Part shown: positions 20,547-28,596 of the stretch, piece after piece
Numbering within the stretch: position 1 is the stretch's first letter
How the letters are laid out: every line of letters starts with the position of its first letter
NCBI GenBank assembly: GCA_001799995.1
Contig: MGUK01000097.1
Coordinates: 1 to 64,000, forward strand
Length of the DNA: 64,000 nucleotides
Direction of reading: 5' to 3'
Source: Elusimicrobia bacterium GWF2_62_30
GTDB taxonomy: Bacteria > Elusimicrobiota > Elusimicrobia > Elusimicrobiales > UBA9959
The notes under the pieces: generated by a model
Databases searched by the model: none
What the model saw: the letters and a program-made list of their open reading frames with translations, nothing else
What the model was told of the DNA's origin: nothing
Translations under genes and position numbers: made by a program

Positions 20547-20551
20547 ATTGC

Positions 20552-20633
20552 AGGGGACGCTGGTAAGTATTTAAATTATTACTAACAATTACTGGGCAGT
20601 TGATAAAAACTTAAATACTTACCAGCGTCCCCT
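20552..20633. repeat. perfect 23-bp inverted repeat AGGGGACGCTGGTAAGTATTTAA ... TTAAATACTTACCAGCGTCCCCT
   Basis: Arms 20552-20574 and 20611-20633, 36-nt spacer, between two minus-strand genes. Confidence 0.9.
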
Positions 20634-21378
20634 AAGTCTTTTTGGCCAGTACGATAAGGCGGATACTGTCTTCGGAGAGGGGCTGGCCTTTAAAGCCGCC
20701 CCAGAATTTGAGGGGCTTGAGGCCGGCTTTCTCAAGCGCGGCGCCCAGGCGCTCGCGGGTGTAAAGGCGGCTGAAAAAACTTTTGGTCTGCGCTTTGCCG
20801 GTGCGCTTCATGATCTTGGTCCAGGTGTTGAAGGCGCCGTCCCTGGTCAGCTCCAGCTCTTCCAGGTGGTAATGGTCGCCCATGTCCCACCAGTTGCGCG
20901 GCACGAACCCCTTGCGCACGCACTCCCCGTTGACGATGTCTATAAGAAAAAGCCCGCCTGGCTTAAGCGCGCGCGCCGCGCCCTTGAGCGTCTTCAGGTC
21001 GTCGGAGAAATTCAGGAAATAGCCGAAGCTGGTGAACAGGTTCACGGCCGCGTCGAATTCTTCCCTGAATTTCAGGGCGCGCATGTCGCCGCGCACGAGG
21101 CGCAGGCTTACCTTTTTCTTTTTCGCGCGCGCCGCGGCCTCGCGCAGGTACTCGGCGGAGAAATCGAAACCGGTAACGTTCAGGCCCTTCCCGGCGAATT
21201 CCACGGCGTGGCGCCCCGGGCCGCAGCACAGGTCCAGCAGGGCTTCGCCTCGGCACAGGCCGAGCTGCTTCAGGACGAAGCGCGCCTCGTCGGGGGCTTT
21301 TTTCACCGCGGCCGGTGAGGCCGGGTTATAGAAAGAGTTCTTGAAGAAATTTTTATACCAGCCCGCGGAGGGCCTCAT
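20632..21378 (-). CDS. class I SAM-dependent methyltransferase
   Basis: ALLDLCCGPGRHAVEFAGKGLNVTGFDFSAEYL, FDAAVNLFTSFGYF, LKPGGLFLIDIVN. Confidence 0.88.
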   Translation of the reverse strand: MRPSAGWYKNFFKNSFYNPASPAAVKKAPDEARFVLKQLGLCRGEALLDLCCGPGRHAVEFAGKGLNVTGFDFSAEYLREAAARAKKKKVSLRLVRGDMRALKFREEFDAAVNLFTSFGYFLNFSDDLKTLKGAARALKPGGLFLIDIVNGECVRKGFVPRNWWDMGDHYHLEELELTRDGAFNTWTKIMKRTGKAQTKSFFSRLYTRERLGAALEKAGLKPLKFWGGFKGQPLSEDSIRLIVLAKKT

Positions 21379-21500
21379 CGCGGCTGGGCCTTGCCCACCC
21401 AGCCGGTGCGGTCGGCCTCGTCCACGCCGGCGGCGCGGAGCTTCTCGAGCACCGGCGCCGACGGGGGCAGGTCGTAAAGTTTTACCAGCAGGTCCGCCAT
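21375..21500 (-). CDS. 41-aa small ORF coupled between two genes
   Basis: MADLLVKLYDLPPSAPVLEKLRAAGVDEADRTGWVGKAQPR; start overlaps upstream stop (TAATG) and stop overlaps downstream start (ATGA). Read manually; not in the ORF track. Confidence 0.5.
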   Translation of the reverse strand: MADLLVKLYDLPPSAPVLEKLRAAGVDEADRTGWVGKAQPR

Positions 21501-21958
21501 TATTTGCCGCCCATGCCGGGGATGTTCATGCCGGCCAGCGGATTGGCGCCCGCCGGCCCCTCCGGCTGGTCCTGTTCGCTGAAGGATTTGACCTTTTTCA
21601 GTTTGGGGATGGGTTTACCGTCGGCATCGTACTCGGTTTTCGCGGCGGTTTTTTTCTTCTTGGACTTTTTTACGATGGGATCGGCTTTCTTGTCGAACTT
21701 GTACGTGGGCGTATTGCTCTCGGCCATGAATTTATATTCGGAGACCGGCGCCGGTTTCTTTTTTTTCTTCTTTTTGGCGGCGGCCTTCTTGGCCTTGGGT
21801 TTGGGGGCGGGCGCCTCGTCGGCGGCCGACTGCGCGCCCTCCTGCGTCTGCCCTTCTTCGGGCATCATGGCCGCGGGGTCCTCTTCCTGGGCAAAAGCCG
21901 GCAGGCTGAGCGCCGCGCAGAGAACTACGGCGAACAAAAGGTTCAGGTTTGTTTTCAT
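21500..21958 (-). CDS. exported lysine-rich hypothetical protein
   Basis: MKTNLNLLFAVVLCAALSLPAFAQ signal peptide followed by Lys/Ala/Pro-rich low-complexity tail. Confidence 0.65.
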   Translation of the reverse strand: MKTNLNLLFAVVLCAALSLPAFAQEEDPAAMMPEEGQTQEGAQSAADEAPAPKPKAKKAAAKKKKKKKPAPVSEYKFMAESNTPTYKFDKKADPIVKKSKKKKTAAKTEYDADGKPIPKLKKVKSFSEQDQPEGPAGANPLAGMNIPGMGGK

Positions 21959-22854
21959 GTAAGTATTATTCCTCCCTTTTCGGTCCTGGGGGCGAGTTCC
22001 GCGGCCTTCACCGCGGCCTCCAGCAGGCAGGCCAGCGTGACCGGCCCCACCCCGCCCGGCACGGGCGTAACCGCCGCGGCCGCGTCTTTGATGTCCTCGA
22101 AATCAGCGTCGCCGCACATACGGCCGTTCTCGTCGAAATTGGTGCCCACGTCTACCACCACGGCGCCGGGGGCCAGCATTTCTTTCTTCACCCACTTGGC
22201 CTTGCCGACGGCCAGCATCACCAGGTCGGCGGCCTTGAACACGGCGGCGATGTCCCGGGTGCGGGTGTGGCAGAGCGTAACGGTGGCGTCGAGGGCGGTC
22301 AGCATATGCGCCAGCGGGCGGCCCACCACGGCCGAACGGCCGGCCACCGCGATGTTCTTGCCCGCCACGTCGAAACCGTGATGCCTGAGCAGCCGTATCA
22401 CAGCCAGCGCCGTGCAGGGCAGGAAGAAGCCGCCATCCTCTATCTCGGAGAATTTCCTGGCTATGAACAGGCGGCCCATATTGAGGGAGGAAAGCCCGTC
22501 CACGTCCTTGGCGGCGGGCAGCGCGTCCCAGGTCTCCCTGGTCTCGAAGCCGTCGGGCAGGGGCCGCTCCAGCATGATGGCGTCGTAGGCGGGGTCCGCG
22601 CCCAGCTTCGCCAGCAGCGCCTTGAAGGCTTCATACCCTTCCGCGGCGTCCGGGGCAAAAAGCTTCACGGTTATGCCGAGCTTCTCGCAGGCGGCGATCT
22701 TGCGCTTCACGTATACTGCGGAAGGCGAGTCCGCGAAATAATTGATTATGGCCAGCGACGGGGCGCGGCCCAGCCTCTCGCGTACGCCCGCTATGCGGGG
22801 CGCCAGGGAGGCCAGTATTTCAGCCGAAAGGGTCTTTCCTTCAAGGGTTCTCAT
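21955..22854 (-). CDS. folD: bifunctional methylenetetrahydrofolate dehydrogenase/cyclohydrolase FolD
   Basis: YVKRKIAACEKLGI, LERPLPDG, LPCTALAVIRLLRHH, GKNIAVAGRSAVVGRPLAHMLT, VTPVPGGVGPVTLACLLEAAV; start at ATG 22854 rather than 23112. Confidence 0.92.
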   Translation of the reverse strand: MRTLEGKTLSAEILASLAPRIAGVRERLGRAPSLAIINYFADSPSAVYVKRKIAACEKLGITVKLFAPDAAEGYEAFKALLAKLGADPAYDAIMLERPLPDGFETRETWDALPAAKDVDGLSSLNMGRLFIARKFSEIEDGGFFLPCTALAVIRLLRHHGFDVAGKNIAVAGRSAVVGRPLAHMLTALDATVTLCHTRTRDIAAVFKAADLVMLAVGKAKWVKKEMLAPGAVVVDVGTNFDENGRMCGDADFEDIKDAAAAVTPVPGGVGPVTLACLLEAAVKAAELAPRTEKGGIILT

Positions 22855-22863
22855 ATTGTGAAA

Positions 22864-22888
22864 AAGGGCGGCCCTTAAAGCCGCCCTT
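22864..22888 (-). terminator. intrinsic terminator-like hairpin
   Basis: AAGGGCGGC-CCTTAAA-GCCGCCCTT with T-run on the minus strand, just after the 22911-23474 gene. Confidence 0.75.
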
Positions 22889-22910
22889 CTTTCTTGTACC
22901 GCGGGGACGG

Positions 22911-23474
22911 CTATTCCTCGTCCTGCACGTAGATGCTGCCGCTGAGGTAGCCGGAGCCGCTGAGCGAGAAGAAGCTGGAGGAGCCCGGCCAGCCGGACAC
23001 CGAGATGCTGCCGTTCATGCTGGTGGAGCCGATCAGCTTGCCGTCCTTGTAGAACTGGACGTAAACGTTGGGATGAACGGACTGAAAGACGTGCTGGTTG
23101 GGGTAGACCCACATGGACGCGTTGACGTTGAGGTAGGTATTGTTGCTGGTGACCTTGCCGGTGCTGTCGCGGAAGGTACCCCAGCCGTTGAGCGTCACGG
23201 AAGTGAAGCCGCCGTTAGTCGGCATGAAGCCGTTGCCGTTAAGGCTGACGTAGCCGGAAACCTGCACATAGCGCGCGGCTTTGTACTTGACCGGGGCGGA
23301 GACCTGGGTCTTGGCCGCGGCGGCCTGGGCGGCTATGGGCAGAACTGTCAGCTGCCTGGTGAAATCAGCGGAGCTGAAATCCATATTCTGGGCGGCGCAG
23401 GTCCCGGCCGCGAAAAGGCCGCAGGCGGCCGCTAAAATTACTCTTTTCATTAAGGTTCCCTCCCTGTCTGTCAC
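22911..23474 (-). CDS. exported hypothetical protein
   Basis: Signal peptide MKRVILAAACGLFAAGTCAAQ; Ser/Gly/Tyr-rich beta-type composition. Confidence 0.65.
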   Translation of the reverse strand: MTDREGTLMKRVILAAACGLFAAGTCAAQNMDFSSADFTRQLTVLPIAAQAAAAKTQVSAPVKYKAARYVQVSGYVSLNGNGFMPTNGGFTSVTLNGWGTFRDSTGKVTSNNTYLNVNASMWVYPNQHVFQSVHPNVYVQFYKDGKLIGSTSMNGSISVSGWPGSSSFFSLSGSGYLSGSIYVQDEE

Positions 23475-23551
23475 TTCATCTATATTATACCAAAAATAGA
23501 CGGCTTATTTTTCCGGATTTTCCAATGAAAAATAGCCTGAAAACGTAAAAA

Positions 23552-23577
23552 AACGGGGCCGTCTTTACGGCCCCGTT
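23552..23577 (-). terminator. intrinsic terminator-like hairpin
   Basis: AACGGGGCCGT-CTTT-ACGGCCCCGTT, 11-bp perfect arms; A7 run on + (T-run on -). Confidence 0.8.
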
Positions 23578-23594
23578 CTTTCCCGGTTTCCCTG

Positions 23595-24920
23595 TTAATT
23601 CTGGTTCAGCCAGAGGGTGAATTCGTCCCACTTGGAAACGTTGGCCCACTGCAGGTCGGCGTAGCCGGCGCCCAGGGCGGCTTTGGGGAAGTAGGCCGCT
23701 ATGCCTTTGGCCAGGGTGTAGGCCTTGGGGCCGCTCCAGTAGCCGCCCTTGTCGTCGCGGGTGCGGTTGTGGATGACCAGCGTGCCGGTGATGTAGGTCA
23801 TCAGGGCCTGGCCCTTGGCCTTCACATCGGCGTTCTGACTGCCCTCCACCACGCGGCGGGTGAAGTCGTAGAGGTCGCGGTTCTCGTCCATCGCGAAGTT
23901 GATGGCGGCGTTGCGGGAGGTCTTGGCCAGCTGCTTTTCGCCCGCGGCCATCACGGCCGCGCCGAAGGCGTCGGTCAGCTGCACCAGGCCGCCCACTGCG
24001 GAGGCTTTCACCAGGCTCTGCGTGTAGCCCTGGTCGATGCCGTCGTAATGGTTGGCGTAGCCGTTCACGGCGGCCTTGCCCAGTTCCATGGCGCTCATCG
24101 CGGGGTTCTTGACCACGGGACCCAGGAACAGGTCATAGGTATAGCCGTCGCCGGGCTCGGTCTCCTCGGAGGCCACGATGTAATCCACGGAATCCTTGAT
24201 CTCGTAGTCCACCTCGGCCATCTGCATCAGGCAGGCGTCGGTGCCGACCACGTCGGTCTTGCCAAGCGCCTTCATGATCAGGCCCATCTGGGGGGTGTTA
24301 ATATGGTTGCCGCTCTGCTCATCGTAGGAAATGCCCTTGGTGATGCGGGGCTCGCCGTGCTTGGTCCAGCCGGAGCCGTGGTTCCAGTAGATCAGCATGT
24401 ACTTCTTGGCGGGGTAGGTGGTCTTGGCCCACTTGGCGAAGTCGATGACGCTCTGGTAGGCGCCCATGTCCACCTGGCCCAGGTCGGCCAGGACCTTGGA
24501 GGAAACTTTATTGGTGTCGCTGTCCTTGGTCATGCGGTAGCGGCGCACGCCCTTCCAGTCGCCGTCCGAGGAATCGTAGCCCGCGATGCGGCCGGCTTCC
24601 ACTATAATATTGACCTTGTCGGTGGAGCCGATCTTCTCCATCTCGTTGAGGTCCTTCATCAGGAAGGGTTCCAGATCGTTCTTGCCGTTGCCGAAGACCA
24701 TTATGGTCCACTCAGCCGGGGCCTTGGCGGCCTCGGGCTTCTTGCCGAAAAGCCAATCGAAAATTCCTTTATCAACAGGGGCCGGGGCGGAGGCCTGCGG
24801 CGCGCTCTGTTTGGCGAGCTCCTTGTTCAGGTCGAAGCCCCCCTTGTCGAAATCTACTTCCGCGGCCGCCACGGACGAGAACATGGCCAACGCCAGCGCT
24901 GACAGGGATATTTTGCGCAT
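23595..24920 (-). CDS. exported clostripain-family (C11) cysteine peptidase, paralogue 1
   Basis: WTIMVFGNGKNDLEPFLMKDLNEMEKIGSTDKVNIIVEAGR, KYMLIYWNHGSGW, VVGTDACLMQMAEVDYEIKDSVDYIVASEETEPGDGY; ATG 24920 with GGAGG upstream. Confidence 0.9.
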   Translation of the reverse strand: MRKISLSALALAMFSSVAAAEVDFDKGGFDLNKELAKQSAPQASAPAPVDKGIFDWLFGKKPEAAKAPAEWTIMVFGNGKNDLEPFLMKDLNEMEKIGSTDKVNIIVEAGRIAGYDSSDGDWKGVRRYRMTKDSDTNKVSSKVLADLGQVDMGAYQSVIDFAKWAKTTYPAKKYMLIYWNHGSGWTKHGEPRITKGISYDEQSGNHINTPQMGLIMKALGKTDVVGTDACLMQMAEVDYEIKDSVDYIVASEETEPGDGYTYDLFLGPVVKNPAMSAMELGKAAVNGYANHYDGIDQGYTQSLVKASAVGGLVQLTDAFGAAVMAAGEKQLAKTSRNAAINFAMDENRDLYDFTRRVVEGSQNADVKAKGQALMTYITGTLVIHNRTRDDKGGYWSGPKAYTLAKGIAAYFPKAALGAGYADLQWANVSKWDEFTLWLNQN

Positions 24921-25039
24921 AATTACCTCCGACGCCTTATTAGTATTGCCTTTCATACATATAGTGTACCTTCCTATAGGTTTATGGCAAGGTACAGGCG
25001 GCCCAGGCCCTGCCTTACCCAAAGGACCTATACAACGAA

Positions 25040-25067
25040 GAAGGGCCGGCTTCGCAGCCGGCCCTTC
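25040..25067 (-). terminator. terminator-like hairpin downstream of clostripain paralogue 2
   Basis: GAAGGGCCGGC-TTCGCA-GCCGGCCCTTC perfect arms; weak T-tract. Confidence 0.6.
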
Positions 25068-25087
25068 CTTATTACTTATTATTAAGC

Positions 25088-26353
25088 TTATTCCTGGTCT
25101 TTCTTCAGGTACCAGCCGATGAACTCGTCCCACTTGGACGCGGCGGCCCAGGCGATGGAGTTGTAATCGCTGTTGTAATAATACCCGGGCATATAACCGG
25201 CTATGCCGTAGGAATCATTGTAGTTGTACTGGCGGTTGACCACCACCAGCGTGTTCTTTATGTAGCTGTTGACGGCTTCGGCCTTCGCTTTTACGTTCGC
25301 GTCCTTGGTGGAGGCGGCCATAAGCTGGGCGAAGTGCGCGATGTCGTGGTTGTCGCTGACGGCATAGCTCTGCGCGTTGGAGATGGCGGTCTTCACCACG
25401 GCTTTGTCGCCGGCGGCCATCATCGCTTCCGCGAAGCCGTTCATCAGGGTGAGGAACTGGGGCATCGCGGCTACCTTTACAAGGCTCTGGGTATGGTCCT
25501 GGCCATTGTAATGGTCAGCGTAAGCGTTCACGGTCACTTTTCCCAGCTCTTCCGCGCCCATGGTGGGCTTGGCAACAACGGGGGCAAGGAAGGTATTATA
25601 GGTATAGCCGTCACCGGGTTCGGTTTCTTCGGAACCCACCACATAAGTAACGTTATCCTTTATCTCGTATATGACTTCCGGCATCTGCATCAGGCAGGCG
25701 TCGGAGCCGTACACGTCTATTTTGCCCATGGCTTTAAGGGCCATACCGAGCTGGGGGGTGGTTATGTGGTTTCCGGTCTCATCGTCATAGGAAATGCCCT
25801 TTTCGATGCGCTGGCGGCCGCCTTTGTCCCAGCCGGAACCGTGGTTCCAGACTATCAGCATGTATTTCTTGGCCGGGTAGTTGGTCTTGGCCCAGTTGAC
25901 GAAGTCTATAAGGTGATTATAGTCGCCCATGTCCACTTTGCCCAGTTCCTGCACGATGGGGGAGACGATCTTGGACATATTGGCGTCTTTCTTCACCAGG
26001 TAGCGGCGGGAGGAGATCCAGTTGCCATCGGAGCTGTCATAGCCGTTTATGCGGCCGAGCTCCGTGACCACGTTCACTTTGTCGGTGGAACCGACCATTT
26101 CCATCTCGTTCATGTCCAACATCCCGTATTTTTCCAGGTTGTTCTTGGCATTGATGAAAACCATTATGGTCCATTCCTTATCAACCTTGCCGGAAGCCTT
26201 TTCAGGGGCGGGCGCGGCCGGAATGCTCAGCTCAAGGGCCGAGATTTCCTGCTGGATGGTGGTTTTATTGGGGGTGTCGAAGGTTACGGCGGCCGACACC
26301 AGGGTAGAAACTGTAGCGAGTATCGTGAACACTGCGGCGATCTTTCTCAACAT
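25088..26353 (-). CDS. exported clostripain-family (C11) cysteine peptidase, paralogue 2
   Basis: WTIMVFINAKNNLEKYGMLDMNEMEMVGSTDKVNVVTELGR, KYMLIVWNHGSGW, VYGSDACLMQMPEVIYEIKDNVTYVVGSEETEPGDGY. Confidence 0.9.
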   Translation of the reverse strand: MLRKIAAVFTILATVSTLVSAAVTFDTPNKTTIQQEISALELSIPAAPAPEKASGKVDKEWTIMVFINAKNNLEKYGMLDMNEMEMVGSTDKVNVVTELGRINGYDSSDGNWISSRRYLVKKDANMSKIVSPIVQELGKVDMGDYNHLIDFVNWAKTNYPAKKYMLIVWNHGSGWDKGGRQRIEKGISYDDETGNHITTPQLGMALKAMGKIDVYGSDACLMQMPEVIYEIKDNVTYVVGSEETEPGDGYTYNTFLAPVVAKPTMGAEELGKVTVNAYADHYNGQDHTQSLVKVAAMPQFLTLMNGFAEAMMAAGDKAVVKTAISNAQSYAVSDNHDIAHFAQLMAASTKDANVKAKAEAVNSYIKNTLVVVNRQYNYNDSYGIAGYMPGYYYNSDYNSIAWAAASKWDEFIGWYLKKDQE

Positions 26354-26469
26354 TACTTCCTCCCGTGCTGCTTTTGGTCTGTGGCTCTCTCTTGAAAACC
26401 TACATTCATAGTTTAAGAGGAATATTGATGAACATCAAGGACAAAGGACCCAGGTCTTTTCAGTCCAGT

Positions 26470-26670
26470 AGGCCCATTGCGTTTTGGGCCTTAAGGCCCA
26501 TGGACTTGTCAAGGCTTCATAGGAGAAGGGCCTACCAGAGCGCGGAAAACTATTTTTCATAAAAATAGAGAGGCCCAGAACCGGCCGGCTAAGTGGTCCC
26601 GCGCGTGGGCCCTGTACCTACGCCAATTGGGCCCTTAAGACTTGTCTTTTTATTTAAAAAAAAGGGGCCT
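26470..26670. promoter_or_regulatory. cluster of eight GGGCCT/AGGCCC/GGGCCC hexamers in intergenic DNA
   Basis: Sites at 26470, 26486, 26494, 26528, 26571, 26607, 26629, 26665; includes perfect palindrome TGGGCCTTAAGGCCCA at 26485-26500. Confidence 0.5.
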
Positions 26671-26704
26671 GGCCAAGGTCCCGGACCATGGCTCGGGCGG
26701 GGTT

Positions 26705-27619
26705 CTATTTTCCAGCGCGGGAGTACTCGCGGACGGCGGTTTTAAGGGTGGCCGCATGGATGCGGACCGTATCCCGGAAATTTTTGGCATAGCCGCCGCT
26801 CAGGACCACGGCCACCGGCACCCCGCGGCGCCGGCATTCGGAAAGGACGAAAGAGTCGCGCTTTTCAATGCCACCCAGCGTCAGCTTCAAACCACCCAGC
26901 ATATCGCCCCTGTACACGTCGGCCCCGGCCACGAACACCGCCAGGTCCGGCCTGGCCCTTTCAAAGGCGCGGGGCAGCCCGGCCCGCAGCAGCGCCAGGT
27001 ATTCCCCGTCGCGACAGCCCGGCCGCAGCGGGATATCCAGGGAGCTTTTTTCCTTGTTTTCCGGGTAAATGGCGTCATTATGCATAGAGAAGGTAAAAAC
27101 GCGCCTGTCCCCGCGGAAGATGGCGGCGGTGCCGTTGCCCTGGTGGGCGTCCAGGTCTATTATCAGAGCGCGGCGTATCCGGCCGCTTTTCTGCAACTTT
27201 TTAACGGCCACGGCCATATCGTTGATAAGACAGAAGCCCTCACCGTGGTCCGGGAAGGCGTGGTGGGAACCGCCGCCGCAGTTGAGCCCCAGCCCGGTTT
27301 CCAGCGCCAGCTCGGCGGCTTTGATAGTGCCGCCCGTGTTCAGAAGATGGGCTTCGGCCACGGACCTGGTTAGCTTTATTTCCGCCCTGGCCGAATCGGC
27401 CGGCGCGAACTTGAATTCCAGGTTCCTGCGCGCCCAGGCGCGGGTATGCGCCAGCTCCAGGTCCGCGCGGGAAGGCCGGGCCGGCTCGACGATATCTTTC
27501 CTGGAGAAGACCTTTTCCGCCAGCAGCAGGTTCAGCGCGGCTTCGAACTTATCGGCGCGGAACACGTGCCCTGGCACGCGCGCGGTGTATTTCGGAGAGA
27601 AAATTATTTTAATGCCCAT
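26705..27619 (-). CDS. histone deacetylase family (acetoin utilization-like) protein
   Basis: NCGGGSHHAFPDHGEGFCLINDMAVAV, IIDLDAHQGNGTAAIF, TFSMHNDAIYP, FVAGADVYRGD. Confidence 0.9.
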   Translation of the reverse strand: MGIKIIFSPKYTARVPGHVFRADKFEAALNLLLAEKVFSRKDIVEPARPSRADLELAHTRAWARRNLEFKFAPADSARAEIKLTRSVAEAHLLNTGGTIKAAELALETGLGLNCGGGSHHAFPDHGEGFCLINDMAVAVKKLQKSGRIRRALIIDLDAHQGNGTAAIFRGDRRVFTFSMHNDAIYPENKEKSSLDIPLRPGCRDGEYLALLRAGLPRAFERARPDLAVFVAGADVYRGDMLGGLKLTLGGIEKRDSFVLSECRRRGVPVAVVLSGGYAKNFRDTVRIHAATLKTAVREYSRAGK

Positions 27620-27675
27620 AGCCGGCGCCGCCGCGCGCTCCCGCTATGATAACAAAATTGCCCCCGGAACGGAGG

Positions 27676-28365
27676 TCAGCTTTTTGGGCGGCTTTCCCCT
27701 TGCGCCGGGCGCTTGCCGGCTTCATCCATGACCAGCCGCCCGGAGACATACTTTTCGCTGCTTATTAAATTCCCCTCTTTATCGTACAGCTTCCTCGTCC
27801 CGTGCGGCTTATCGTCCAGGTACCCGGTCTCGCTCTGCAGGCCGCCCCCGTTAAAGTAGGTCCGGAACAATCCCTTCTGCCGGCCGCCGGCCATGACTTT
27901 TTCTTTCGCGACCGTATTGTCCGGATAAAATTCGCGATAAACGCCGTCCGGGATACGGCCGGCGGAACGCTGCAGCCAGCCGTCCAGGTCCACCACCCTG
28001 CTGCCGGCGTATACCCCGTTGACATAATAGACATATTCCAGCGCGCTGCCCACATTGTACGTCTCGAAGCGGAGATATTTCCCGTCTCCCTGGCCGAAGT
28101 ACCTTTCAGCCTGTTCCCGGGTCAGGTCCTGCATCCGTATTTCGGTCCAGGACTCTTTTTTCGAGGCCGGCGCGTTCTCTCCGGGCAGCAGGTCCTTGTT
28201 CTTCTCCCTGGGCAGGTCCCGCTTGGCCCGGAGCACCGTACCGAGCGGAACTATTTCTGCGGCTTCCACCTTCAGCCCGTTCTTAAGGAATATTGTTTCC
28301 GCGGAACCGGCCGCGGCAAGGAACGCGCAGGCGCAAAGCGCCGGCGCTATATGTAAAAACCTCAT
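27676..28365 (-). CDS. exported MORN-like/YwqK-type repeat protein
   Basis: Signal peptide; DGVYREFYPDNTVAKEKVMAGGRQKGLFRTYFNGGGLQSETGYLDDKPHGTRKLYDKEGNL repeats. Confidence 0.75.
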   Translation of the reverse strand: MRFLHIAPALCACAFLAAAGSAETIFLKNGLKVEAAEIVPLGTVLRAKRDLPREKNKDLLPGENAPASKKESWTEIRMQDLTREQAERYFGQGDGKYLRFETYNVGSALEYVYYVNGVYAGSRVVDLDGWLQRSAGRIPDGVYREFYPDNTVAKEKVMAGGRQKGLFRTYFNGGGLQSETGYLDDKPHGTRKLYDKEGNLISSEKYVSGRLVMDEAGKRPAQGESRPKS

Positions 28366-28596
28366 ACGCCCCCCCCTTTCCCGCGGGCGAACCCCGGGAA
28401 AACGGATATGCAGCGGCTTTAAAAAAAGCCGGCTCTATCAAGGGATTGTCCCGCTTACCCAAAGCGGGGCATGAATCCAAGCAAGTGGCAGTTAACCCTT
28501 CCCCTGCGGATAGGTTAGCAGAAATATCTTTATTTCGCCATACCCTGTATCCATTGTCACTTTCGGGGCGGGCGGCGCGTTAAAGTAAGGAGGGGA

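Noticed and set aside
22855-23112. N-terminal extension of the folD ORF
   Set aside because: FolD homology begins at MRTLEGKTLSAEIL (22854); the extension is antisense-like Arg/Gln-rich sequence passing through a terminator hairpin.
26428-26562. Small plus-strand ORF (MNIKDKGPRSFQSSRPIAFWALRPMDL...) in the clostripain upstream region
   Set aside because: Overlaps the GGGCCT/AGGCCC motif cluster; composition not protein-like.
26705-27619. HDAC-family protein as evidence of chromatin-like regulation
   Set aside because: Bacterial HDAC-like amidohydrolases are widespread (acetoin utilization/polyamine deacetylases); nothing local supports a special role.
28366-28596. Possible riboswitch between the MORN-like gene and lnt (hairpins GCGGCTTT/AAAGCCG and CCCGCTT/AAGCGGG)
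   Set aside because: Tried to match c-di-GMP, cobalamin and preQ1 consensus cores by eye; none fit, so no class can be supported.
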